From assembly GCF_945952095.1 (NCBI RefSeq), contig NZ_CAMFHL010000196.1, positions 1 through 14,181 of the forward strand: a stretch of 14,181 bases of DNA, written 5' to 3'. The notes under the pieces were generated by a model. It was not told where the DNA came from and did no database searches. It worked only from the letters and a program-made list of their open reading frames with translations. The translations under genes were made by a program, and so were the position numbers. The stretch comes from an uncultured Arsenicibacter sp. Its GTDB lineage: Bacteria; Bacteroidota; Bacteroidia; Cytophagales; Spirosomataceae. Positions 7,114 to 13,893 of this stretch are shown one piece after another; positions within the stretch are counted from its first letter, which is position 1, and the number at the start of each line of letters is the position of its first letter.

Positions 7114-8424
7114 ATGTCCCGGTCTGTCATACGCGTCCTTGTGGTCCTTTCTGTCGTATCCATTATCGGTATCCTGACCATACAGGCGGTCTGGGTCCGG
7201 AAAGCATACGCGCTCCGGGAACGCCAGTTCCGGCAAACCGCCTTTATTGCCTTGCAGGAAGTGGCCATGCAGGTCGCCCGCTTCAACCATGTCATGCTCA
7301 ACCGCTACGCCGTTAAGCAGCTGTCGTCCGACTACTTTATTGTCAACACCGATTCGCCGATTGATCCGGTCACGCTCGAAAACTTTATTCAGACCTCGCT
7401 CCGTAAACACAACCTGATTACCGACTTTGAATACGGGATTTACGACTGTTCGTCGGATCAGATGGTGTACGGCGATTATGTAGCGACGGGCACCCCCGGC
7501 AAGCCGATGTGTCACATGCCTAAGTTTTCGGGTTTTACGTATTACTTCGGCATCCGGTTTCCGAAGCAGACCGGCTATGTCGTTGAACAGCTCGACGGCT
7601 GGATCTGGTCAACGGCGGCAGTGCTGCTCCTGGTCGTGATTTTCGGATACACGCTCAACATCGTTCTGAAGCAGCGGCGGCTGACGGAAGTGCAGCGTGA
7701 CTTTATCAACAACATCACCCATGAGCTTCAGACGCCGGTTTCTACCATCCGGATTGCCGCCGATGTGTTGCAGCAGGATGCCATAAGGCACCAGCCCGAG
7801 CGGTTCGGGCAGTATGTCCGTATTTTGAAAGAAGAAAGCCAGCGGTTGCAGAAGCAGGTGAATAATGTCCTGCAACTCGCCCGCTCAGAGCATAACAGCC
7901 AGTCGAAGGGACAGTTCAGTCTGGCGTGCAGTGAACAGAACCTGCATACGGTACTCACCGAAGCCTGCAACTCCTACACAGCCGGTATTACCCTCGACTT
8001 ACAGGCCGACGTACCGTTTATCTATGCCGACCGTTATCACCTCGATAATGTTATTCACAACCTCATTGATAACGCGATCAAATACACAAACGGCACACCC
8101 GACATCCTGATCCGGACCCAAAACGTTGACGGTAAGCTTGTCTGGTCGGTGCAGGATCATGGCATCGGTATTGCCCCTGAGCACCACAAAGCCATTTTCC
8201 GCCAGTTTTTCCGCGTTCCGACCGGTAATGTGCACAATGCCAAAGGGTTCGGCCTCGGCCTTTACTACGTCCGGAAAATCATTAAAGCGCACCGCTGGCA
8301 GATCAAACTCAACAGTACCGTCGGCCGTGGCAGCTGCTTCATTATTACCTGCCCGGTAATGGTCGGGGAGCAAAGACTGATAACGCGGAACAATGAAAGG
8401 ATGAGTGAAAGAGCGATTGAGTGA
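7114..8424 (+). CDS. Two-component sensor histidine kinase
   Basis: A membrane sensor kinase of 436 residues that autophosphorylates and passes phosphate to a response regulator, almost certainly the one encoded next. Layout: transmembrane helix 1 (about 6-27), a periplasmic sensor region (about 30-164) of no recognised family, with two cysteines (Cys112 and Cys133), transmembrane helix 2 (about 167-186), HisKA dimerisation domain with the H-box FINNITHELQTP and phospho-acceptor His203, then a HATPase_c domain. The ATPase part shows the N-box HNLIDNAIKYT (Asn316, Asn320), G1 box DHGIGI (348-353), F-box FRQFFR (362-367) and G2 box GFGLGL (378-383). There is no HAMP domain. The architecture recalls the Bacteroides RprX type. 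The last 20 residues after the kinase core look appended, and their codons include a 16-base tandem duplication that contains the stop. The signal sensed is unknown. Confidence 0.93.
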   Translation: MSRSVIRVLVVLSVVSIIGILTIQAVWVRKAYALRERQFRQTAFIALQEVAMQVARFNHVMLNRYAVKQLSSDYFIVNTDSPIDPVTLENFIQTSLRKHNLITDFEYGIYDCSSDQMVYGDYVATGTPGKPMCHMPKFSGFTYYFGIRFPKQTGYVVEQLDGWIWSTAAVLLLVVIFGYTLNIVLKQRRLTEVQRDFINNITHELQTPVSTIRIAADVLQQDAIRHQPERFGQYVRILKEESQRLQKQVNNVLQLARSEHNSQSKGQFSLACSEQNLHTVLTEACNSYTAGITLDLQADVPFIYADRYHLDNVIHNLIDNAIKYTNGTPDILIRTQNVDGKLVWSVQDHGIGIAPEHHKAIFRQFFRVPTGNVHNAKGFGLGLYYVRKIIKAHRWQIKLNSTVGRGSCFIITCPVMVGEQRLITRNNERMSERAIE

Positions 8425-8434
8425 AAGAGCGACC
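8403..8434 (+). repeat. 16-bp tandem duplication at the kinase stop
   Basis: GAGTGAAAGAGCGATT (8403-8418) is followed at once by GAGTGAAAGAGCGACC (8419-8434), 14 of 16 identical. The kinase stop codon TGA (8422-8424) lies in the second copy, so the duplication shapes the C-terminus. Confidence 0.75.
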
Positions 8435-8453
8435 GTTGCCGATAACTCTAAAA

Positions 8454-8529
8454 AGTGGTGGCACGACTAGGCGGCCCCGACTGGGCGTCCCCGACCGCCA
8501 GGCGGCCCTGTTAGAGTCGTGCCACCACT
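8454..8529. repeat. REP-like extragenic palindrome, copy 1
   Basis: AGTGGTGGCACGACT (8454-8468) has its exact complement at 8515-8529, enclosing 46 GC-rich bases. That interior has its own structure: AGGCGGCCC occurs at 8469-8477 and again at 8500-8508, and GGCGG/CCGCC arms face each other. The same 15-base arm, with one change, recurs in the hairpin at 13503-13559. It lies between the kinase and regulator genes and could limit read-through. No transposase is near. Confidence 0.75.
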
Positions 8530-8532
8530 AAC

Positions 8533-8590
8533 ACAACCAGAACCATCAGCAACAACCAGCAACAACCAGAACCATCAGCAACATCCAGTA
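8533..8590 (+). repeat. 29-bp direct tandem repeat upstream of the regulator
   Basis: Two adjacent 29-base units, 8533-8561 and 8562-8590, are identical at 27 positions; the core is ACAACCAGAACCATCAGCAA. The second copy ends 8 bases before the regulator ATG, so it forms the translational leader of that gene. It is purine/C-rich with no G-rich ribosome site. Confidence 0.75.
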
Positions 8591-8598
8591 TCAAACCT

Positions 8599-9306
8599 AT
8601 GCCGAAAGCCCATATCCTTTACGTTGAAGATGATGTGAACCTGAGCTTTGTGACCAGGGACAACCTCGAAATGGCAGAATATGCCGTTACCCATTGTACG
8701 ACCGGTGACGAAGCCAAAGCCATGTATAAACCAGGACAGTTTGATGTCTGTCTGCTCGACGTAATGCTGCCGCAGTGTGACGGTTTTTCCGTCGCCCGAC
8801 ACATCCGGCAACAGGATATGCAGGTGCCGATTCTGTTTCTGAGCGCCCTCGCCGACCGCGACAACCGCCTGCACGGGCTCCGGCTCGGCGCCGATGATTA
8901 CCTGGGCAAACCCTTCAGTGTCGAAGAATTACTACTGAAAATCAGCGTATTTCTGCGGCGGAGTGCCGGTCAGCAGGCCGCTCCTAAGCCAGCGCCGGTC
9001 AGCAGGACACAACGGCAGGTCGGTGCGTTCGGATACAATTTAGCCGAGGGTAGCCTGACCTTTCAGGGGCATACCCAGACGCTGACCCAGCGCGAGGCCG
9101 AAGTGCTGACCTTTCTGATTGACCGGCCTAATGAGCTGATCCGGCGCGATGATATTCTGAAAGCCATCTGGGGTGATGATGATTATTTCATGGGCCGGAG
9201 TCTGGACGTCTTTATTTCCCGTCTCCGCAAACGGCTGGCCCCGGATGCGTCCATCAAAATCGAAAACCTGCACGGGGTTGGTTTCCGGTTAAGGCTTAAT
9301 GGGTAA
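8599..9306 (+). CDS. OmpR/PhoB-family response regulator
   Basis: A DNA-binding response regulator of 235 residues, the likely partner of the upstream kinase. The receiver domain (1-120) has the acidic pocket Glu10-Asp11-Asp12, phospho-acceptor Asp54 in CLLDVMLP, the switch Ser82 in FLSA, and Lys104 in YLGKPF. A linker rich in Ala and Pro (about 123-135) leads to a winged-helix effector domain (about 140-234) with LTQREAEVLTFLI, RDDILKAIWG, and the recognition-helix region RSLDVFISRLRKRL, closing with the wing GVGFRL. It is separated from the kinase by 174 bases holding a palindrome and a 29-bp tandem repeat, more than is usual for such a pair. Probable targets are the phased repeats at 6951-6991, hence autoregulation and control of the DUF1573 gene; this is inference. 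The specific regulon is not recognisable. Confidence 0.93.
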   Translation: MPKAHILYVEDDVNLSFVTRDNLEMAEYAVTHCTTGDEAKAMYKPGQFDVCLLDVMLPQCDGFSVARHIRQQDMQVPILFLSALADRDNRLHGLRLGADDYLGKPFSVEELLLKISVFLRRSAGQQAAPKPAPVSRTQRQVGAFGYNLAEGSLTFQGHTQTLTQREAEVLTFLIDRPNELIRRDDILKAIWGDDDYFMGRSLDVFISRLRKRLAPDASIKIENLHGVGFRLRLNG

Positions 9307-9322
9307 TCACGGGCAATGGGCA

Positions 9323-9368
9323 ACGGGCGACCACACGGGGTCGCCCGTACAAACATATGGGGGCGACC
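9323..9368. repeat. GGGCGACC palindrome with an extra half-copy (REP-like)
   Basis: ACGGGCGACC (9323-9332) pairs perfectly with GGTCGCCCGT (9339-9348) around a 6-base loop. A further direct copy, GGGCGACC, follows at 9361-9368, and both copies continue with similar bases (ACAC and ATAC). The hairpin follows the regulator stop by 17 bases and may also help termination. The pattern resembles a widespread extragenic palindrome type. Confidence 0.6.
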
Positions 9369-9472
9369 ATACAAATCATTGACAACCAAATACGATTTTG
9401 TGTTCCTTTTACGTTGCGCAAGATTTTCGCTATTTAATGCCCTGCTACAGTAGGAAAATTACGCATCTGGCT

Positions 9473-9480
9473 TATTTTTG
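9473..9480 (+). promoter_or_regulatory. -7 element of the beta-propeller gene promoter
   Basis: TATTTTTG matches TAnnTTTG exactly and lies about 49 bases before the ATG at 9529. No TTG is found at the -33 distance. A TTG at 9478 that could serve as an upstream start overlaps this element, which argues for translation starting at 9529. Confidence 0.5.
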
Positions 9481-9528
9481 CAAGAATACCAAAACCATCG
9501 GTACCCAAAAATCTATAGCCAAAGACGC

Positions 9529-10809
9529 ATGAAAAACCAAAAATTAACGACTGCTTTATCAATGCTGGCGGGAGCTGCATTTGCCCAGCAAGCCCCGATC
9601 CAGTTTGCTGCCAAAGGTATTGTAGCGGTGTCGGATGCCGATATGGCTGCTTCTGCCCTGATCGACGGTAACCTGTACAAAGATAAAGGCACTCGTGATG
9701 CCTTAACGCTCATCCAGTTCCCCCTCAACCGGAACGGTCAGAACATGAACACGGCACTCGTTTCAAATTCCATGACGCTTTCCGACAAAACCATTGCCAT
9801 CACCAATAATGGCAAGCTGGCGTTTGTTCTGGAAGGTCGCGGGCAGGTTTCTGACAGCTTACCTGCGCTCAAAAACGGCATTGCTGATTTCCCGGCAACC
9901 AACGCTATGTTTGTTGTTGACCTGAGCGGTGCTAAACCAGCGGTTAAATTTAAATTCCCGACCGGCCCGTCACTGTCAGCCGTTACGCTGAACCCACAGG
10001 GCAGCACCATGCTGGTCGCTTCGGCCGATGCCGGTAAAGAAATTAAAATCATTGATATTGACGCAACCGGTAAGCCTACACGCGTACTCGTGGCTGCGTC
10101 TCCTACCCAGGGCCAGCAAATCACTGACCTTGTTTTCCACCCGGGTGGTCAGTTTGCCGCTTACACCATCGGCGCAACCGGTGAAGTTGGTCTGTTGAAA
10201 TATGCTATCGACGAAAAAACTAAAAAGCCATACGTTGTCGCTCACGGTAAGCCGGTGAAGGTAGGTGCCATGCCAGGCTCGGGCAAGTTCACACCGGACG
10301 GCAGCTTCTTCATTATCCCGGACGGCAAGAAAGCCCTGGGGGCCGGTGGTACCGGTGCCGGTGAAGTATTTGTCGTACAGTTCAGTACGGAAGATACCGC
10401 GGGCGAACACAAAATTGTTACCCAGACAGCTACGCCGGAAGCTCCGGAAGCCGTAGCGGTTAGTCCCGACGGATCCATGGTAGCCATCGTATCAGCCGGT
10501 CAGTCGTATGCGCCGTTCGGAACAGCAGGAGCCGGTAAGAGCACGGTAGGCATTTACTCGCTGGCAAAGGACGGCAAACTGACACTGGGCAATGAATATC
10601 CGTTTGAGGGTATCCTGCCGCAAAGCGTTGAATTTGACCGCGATGGCAGCGCTATTGCCGTTGCCGTAAGCGAATACCTCGACTATGGTAACCGCAACGG
10701 TGGCATTGAATTCTGGACCGTTACCAAAGGCGATAAGCCTGCGCTGGCTAAACAGTCCGGCCGCATTAGTCTGACACGCGGCGCTCATGCACTCCGTGTG
10801 ATTTACTAG
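9529..10809 (+). CDS. Secreted beta-propeller (YncE/lactonase-like) protein
   Basis: An exported protein of 426 residues with a signal peptide at 1-19 (ALSMLAGAAFA-QQ) and no lipobox. The rest is built of repeated four-stranded blades with the pattern seen in WD40-like, YncE and 6-phosphogluconolactonase-type propellers: LTLNPQGSTMLVAS-like segments, DLVFHPGGQFAAYTIG, GKFTPDGSFFIIPDG, AVAVSPDGSMVAIVS, and SVEFDRDGSAIAVAVS. About five to seven blades can be counted. These blades usually bind proteins, sugars or cofactors and often lack enzyme activity, so no reaction is assigned. The ATG at 9529 is chosen because the signal peptide starts there and a promoter-like TATTTTTG lies upstream. The gene ends just before a terminator. 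Proximity to the gluconokinase makes a lactonase-like role tempting, but catalytic residues could not be identified. Confidence 0.75.
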   Translation: MKNQKLTTALSMLAGAAFAQQAPIQFAAKGIVAVSDADMAASALIDGNLYKDKGTRDALTLIQFPLNRNGQNMNTALVSNSMTLSDKTIAITNNGKLAFVLEGRGQVSDSLPALKNGIADFPATNAMFVVDLSGAKPAVKFKFPTGPSLSAVTLNPQGSTMLVASADAGKEIKIIDIDATGKPTRVLVAASPTQGQQITDLVFHPGGQFAAYTIGATGEVGLLKYAIDEKTKKPYVVAHGKPVKVGAMPGSGKFTPDGSFFIIPDGKKALGAGGTGAGEVFVVQFSTEDTAGEHKIVTQTATPEAPEAVAVSPDGSMVAIVSAGQSYAPFGTAGAGKSTVGIYSLAKDGKLTLGNEYPFEGILPQSVEFDRDGSAIAVAVSEYLDYGNRNGGIEFWTVTKGDKPALAKQSGRISLTRGAHALRVIY

Positions 10810-10839
10810 TTTTTTTTTCAAACTTACCGGACTTCCTGT

Positions 10840-10877
10840 AACTTCCCGACGTTTATCCGTTCGGGAAGTTTTTTTAT
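10840..10877 (+). terminator. Rho-independent terminator
   Basis: AACTTCCCGA (10840-10849) pairs with TCGGGAAGTT (10861-10870) around an 11-base loop, followed by a run of T (10869-10875). This is a classical layout, 30 bases after the beta-propeller stop. It ends only about 14 bases before the gluconokinase ATG. The arm shares AACTTCCCG with the hairpin at 3523-3559. Confidence 0.85.
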
Positions 10878-10890
10878 ACCCTGTCCTTAC

Positions 10891-12387
10891 ATGGCCTATA
10901 TCCTCGGTGCCGACATTGGCACGACTAACGTCAAAATACTGGCCTATGATCCTGCCACTGATCAGCTTGTCGGTTCAGCGTCAACGCCAATTACGACCTA
11001 TTACCCGGAACCAAACCAGTGCGAACAGTCCCCGACCGAAATCTGGGATGCCTTCGTGACCGTATTCAAGGAGCTGGTCGGCCAGCTGGAAAACCGGCAG
11101 CCCATTCAGACCATTGCGTTCAGCACGGCTATGCACAGCATCATGGCGGTTGATGGCGAGGGCAAGCCGATCACCAATGCCGTTATCTGGTCAGACAACC
11201 GGGCCGAGGAAGAGGCACATACGCTCAAGACAGAACAGGCGGCGCTGGGTCAGGCCATTTATCACCAGACCGGTGTGCCGGTGCACCCGATGGTTCCGCT
11301 GTGTAAACTGGCCTACTGGCGGCGCCACGAGCCTGACCTGCTGCATCAGGCCGCCCGTTTCATCTCGATCAAGGAATATATCTGGTTCCGGCTCACCGGT
11401 GAGTATGAAATTGATTACTCCATCGCCAACGCTACCGGCCTGTTCGATCCGGAACACAAACAATGGAGCGACCTGGCTCTGTCTGTAGCCGGTGTTCACG
11501 TCAGCCAGCTGTCAACGCTGGTGCCAACCACCCATCAGCGCCCGTTTGTCCCCTCGTCCATTGACAGTGAATTGCCGCTTACCGGCGATGCCTCACTGCT
11601 GATCGGTGCCTCTGACGGGTGTCTGGCCAACCTTGGGGCCGGTGCTATTCCGGCCGGAACCACTACCCTGACTATCGGTACGAGCGGTGCCATCCGCCAG
11701 ACGGTCCGCCATCCGCTGCGGGATAAACAAGGCCGGTTATTCTGCTACTACCTCGACGAAGGCTACTACGTCGTCGGCGGCCCGACCAACAACGGGGCCA
11801 ATGTGCTGCAATGGCTGGCTGAGCGGTTTACCCGAACTGAAACTGAAGCCGTTCTGGCCCAGGCCGCCAGCGTTGACGCCGGTGCCGAAGAGCTGTTGTT
11901 TTATCCCTACCTGCACGGTGAACGCGCACCGCTGTGGGACGCAGCCGTACGGGGAGCCTACCTGCATGTCGACTGGAACCATACGCAGGCACACTTTCTG
12001 CGGGCGTCGCTGGAAGGCATTTTATTTAACTTATGGAGCATCAACCAGCTGCTTACCCCGCACACCCACCCGACGAAGGTGATCCATGCCAACGGCGGAT
12101 TTGCGCAGTCAGCATTCTGGGTGCAGATGCTGGCCGATATAGCCGGTGTGCCTGTGCGGCTCAACGCCAGTAACGAAAGCGGTGCCATCGGCGCTATTTT
12201 GCTGGCGATCAAAGCCAACGGTACGGTTTCTACACTCGACGAAGCCGCGGATTTAGTTACATTCGGCGAAACCTATCAGCCTGATCCCGAACGCCATACA
12301 AAATATAAGCAGATTTTTGAGGAATGGAGTCAGCGGCTAACCCTGTCGGCACATGCGGAAATATTCCGCAATCAGTCCTATATTTGA
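10891..12387 (+). CDS. gntK: FGGY-family carbohydrate kinase, probable gluconokinase
   Basis: Cytoplasmic ATP-dependent sugar kinase of 498 residues, the normal length for the FGGY family (two actin-like domains). The gluconokinase-type reaction is D-gluconate to 6-phospho-D-gluconate, feeding the pentose phosphate or Entner-Doudoroff route. Seen: phosphate-1 motif GADIGTTNVK (6-15), FSTAMHSIMAVD (77-88), IWSDNRA (99-105), catalytic Asp242 in GASDGC, phosphate-2 motif LTIGTSGAIR (260-269), YLHGERAPLWD (340-350), and an adenosine-binding NGGFAQSAFWVQMLAD (401-416). The MHS and GERAPLWD motifs favour gluconokinase over xylulokinase, though the substrate is not proven. The ATG at 10891 starts only about 14 bases after the preceding terminator's T-run, leaving almost no room for a promoter. 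The last codons contain a palindrome and a -7-like site that may serve bioB. Confidence 0.8.
   Translation: MAYILGADIGTTNVKILAYDPATDQLVGSASTPITTYYPEPNQCEQSPTEIWDAFVTVFKELVGQLENRQPIQTIAFSTAMHSIMAVDGEGKPITNAVIWSDNRAEEEAHTLKTEQAALGQAIYHQTGVPVHPMVPLCKLAYWRRHEPDLLHQAARFISIKEYIWFRLTGEYEIDYSIANATGLFDPEHKQWSDLALSVAGVHVSQLSTLVPTTHQRPFVPSSIDSELPLTGDASLLIGASDGCLANLGAGAIPAGTTTLTIGTSGAIRQTVRHPLRDKQGRLFCYYLDEGYYVVGGPTNNGANVLQWLAERFTRTETEAVLAQAASVDAGAEELLFYPYLHGERAPLWDAAVRGAYLHVDWNHTQAHFLRASLEGILFNLWSINQLLTPHTHPTKVIHANGGFAQSAFWVQMLADIAGVPVRLNASNESGAIGAILLAIKANGTVSTLDEAADLVTFGETYQPDPERHTKYKQIFEEWSQRLTLSAHAEIFRNQSYI
12354..12386 (+). promoter_or_regulatory. Possible bioB promoter with palindromic operator, inside the gntK end
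   Basis: TATATTTG at 12379-12386 matches TAnnTTTG exactly. Just upstream is a perfect 17-base hyphenated palindrome, TGCGGAA-ATA-TTCCGCA (12354-12370), placed where the -33 region would be. No TTG is present. It would start bioB transcription about 80 bases before the gene. It lies within coding sequence, so both elements could be chance. Confidence 0.35.
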
Positions 12388-12475
12388 CAGTTAAAGTTGA
12401 CCAGAAAACAGAGCTCCGACGTTGTGAATGACTTATCTCCTCCTGCAACGCCTGGCTCGCATAACCACTGATAGT

Positions 12476-13474
12476 ATGATTCGTACCGATTGGACCCGCA
12501 AGGAGATTACGGACATTTACAATACGCCGGTTCTGGAACTGATTTATCAGGCAGCCACCGTGCACCGGCAGCATCACGATCCGCAGGAAGTACAGGTTTG
12601 TACCCTGTTGTCGGTTAAAACAGGAGGATGCCCCGAGGACTGTGCCTACTGTCCGCAGGCCGCCCGTTATCATACCAATGTCAAGGTGCAGAAGCTGATG
12701 GAAGTTGACGAGGTACTTGATGCCGCGCAACGGGCCAAAGAATCCGGCAGTACCCGTTTCTGCATGGGTGCCGCCTGGCGCGAAGTCCGTGATAACCGCG
12801 ACTTCGACAAGGTACTCGACATGGTAAAAGGGGTAAACGGTATGGGCATGGAAGTGTGCTGTACGCTCGGCATGCTGACCGATTCGCAGGCTCAGAAACT
12901 GAAAGAAGCCGGATTGTATGCCTACAACCACAATCTTGACACAAGCGAAGAATTTTACGACGATATCATCACAACCCGCACGTACGACGACCGGCTGGAA
13001 ACGCTGGGTAGTGTCCGGAAAGCGGGTATTTCGGTTTGTTCAGGCGGTATTATCGGTATGGGCGAACAACAGGAAGACCGGATCGGTATGCTACTAACCC
13101 TGGCTACCCTACCGGAGCACCCTGAGTCGGTACCGGTGAACGCCCTTGTGCCGGTCGAAGGTACGCCATTGGAAGATCAGGAGCGCGTATCGGTCTGGGA
13201 AATGATCCGGATGATTGCTACGGCGCGGATTATTATGCCGAAAGCCATGGTCCGTCTGTCGGCCGGCCGCGTACGGATGAACACCGAAGAGCAGGCGCTT
13301 TGCTTCCTTGCCGGTGCCAACTCCATCTTCGCCGGCGACAAGCTGCTGACGACCCCGAATCCGGAAGAAGATGCCGACAAACAACTGTTCCAGACGCTGA
13401 ACATCCGGCCACGCCCGTCGTTCAAAAACGGCGAAGCACCCGTCAAGTTCGAACAAATTCCGGTACACATGTAA
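12476..13474 (+). CDS. bioB: Biotin synthase
   Basis: Radical S-adenosylmethionine enzyme that inserts sulphur into dethiobiotin to make biotin, the last step of the pathway. It has a TIM-barrel with a [4Fe-4S] cluster for SAM cleavage and a [2Fe-2S] cluster as sulphur donor. From the ATG at 12476 the product is 332 residues, with Cys52, Cys56 and Cys59 in GCPEDCAYCPQA. The second-cluster ligands are Cys96 (RFCMGAA), Cys128 (VCCT), Cys188 (VCSGG) and Arg260 (VRLSAGR), at nearly the same numbers as in E. coli BioB. An ATG at 12428 in frame would add 16 residues unlike the family, so 12476 is preferred. It follows gntK by 88 bases. No other biotin genes are visible. The reverse-complement hairpin after it may end the transcript. 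Confidence 0.95.
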   Translation: MIRTDWTRKEITDIYNTPVLELIYQAATVHRQHHDPQEVQVCTLLSVKTGGCPEDCAYCPQAARYHTNVKVQKLMEVDEVLDAAQRAKESGSTRFCMGAAWREVRDNRDFDKVLDMVKGVNGMGMEVCCTLGMLTDSQAQKLKEAGLYAYNHNLDTSEEFYDDIITTRTYDDRLETLGSVRKAGISVCSGGIIGMGEQQEDRIGMLLTLATLPEHPESVPVNALVPVEGTPLEDQERVSVWEMIRMIATARIIMPKAMVRLSAGRVRMNTEEQALCFLAGANSIFAGDKLLTTPNPEEDADKQLFQTLNIRPRPSFKNGEAPVKFEQIPVHM

Positions 13475-13502
13475 CACGGAATGACATTCCGTGCTAAAGA
13501 TA

Positions 13503-13559
13503 ACGGGTATTAACAGTGGTGGCACGGCTACAAGTCGTGCCACCACTGTTAATACCCGT
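13503..13559. repeat. 27-bp hairpin carrying copy 2 of the REP-like palindrome
   Basis: Arms 13503-13529 and 13533-13559 pair over 27 bp with one G-T wobble and only 3 loop bases. The inner 15 bases, AGTGGTGGCACGGCT, match the arm of the palindrome at 8454-8529 with one change; the outer 12 bases (ACGGGTATTAAC) do not occur there. It starts 28 bases after the bioB stop and ends 12 bases before the phosphatase ATG. It may terminate bioB or mask the start of the next gene. Confidence 0.8.
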
Positions 13560-13571
13560 CACCAGCCCCAT

Positions 13572-13889
13572 ATGAACCTGCTCTTCATTTGCAGCCGCAA
13601 CCAGTGGCGCAGCCCGACAGCCGAAGCGATCTTTCGTAATCATCCTGTCCATGAGGCCCGTTCAGCGGGTACCGAACCCTCTGCCCGCATCCGGATTTCG
13701 GCGAAATTACTGGTCTGGGCCGATCTGGTATTTGTCATGGAAAAACGGCATAAGCAACGGCTGACAGAACGCTTTCCGGATGAAATGGCCGGTAAAACCA
13801 CAATCATCCTTGATATTCCTGACGAGTACGGATTTATGGATGAAGAATTAATCACCTCAATCGAAGCGGCCGTAGCACCTTATCTGTAG
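13572..13889 (+). CDS. Compact low-molecular-weight protein tyrosine phosphatase
   Basis: Predicted phosphatase of the low-molecular-weight protein tyrosine phosphatase superfamily, which removes phosphate from tyrosine through a cysteinyl intermediate. It has 105 residues, shorter than the usual 150 or so, matching a known compact subgroup. The P-loop is Cys7-SRNQW-Arg13-Ser14 (C-x5-R-S) close to the N-terminus, followed by PTAEAIF. The likely general acid lies in DIPDEYGF (Asp81 or Asp84). The ATG at 13572 is chosen because the P-loop strand must begin there; a longer frame from 13491 would translate the hairpin. It is convergent with the oxidoreductase, with stops 4 bases apart. A substrate is not known; the arsenate reductase ArsC fold is related, but the motif order is that of the phosphatase. 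Confidence 0.85.
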   Translation: MNLLFICSRNQWRSPTAEAIFRNHPVHEARSAGTEPSARIRISAKLLVWADLVFVMEKRHKQRLTERFPDEMAGKTTIILDIPDEYGFMDEELITSIEAAVAPYL

Positions 13890-13893
13890 TCTC

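Noticed and set aside
8533..8590. Start of a CRISPR array
   Set aside because: The two 29-base units are directly adjacent with no spacers, so this is a simple tandem duplication.
9478..9528. TTG start for the beta-propeller gene
   Set aside because: It overlaps the -7 promoter element and would put 17 polar residues before a normal signal peptide.
12428..12475. Upstream ATG for bioB
   Set aside because: The added 16 residues are unlike biotin synthases, whereas the product from 12476 matches family length and Cys/Arg numbering.
12257..12931. A 224-codon minus-strand frame over the gntK-bioB junction
   Set aside because: It runs antisense to two well-supported enzymes and shows no family pattern.
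13491..13571. A 27-residue N-terminal extension of the phosphatase
   Set aside because: It would translate through the 27-bp hairpin, and the P-loop strand of the family begins at the ATG at 13572.
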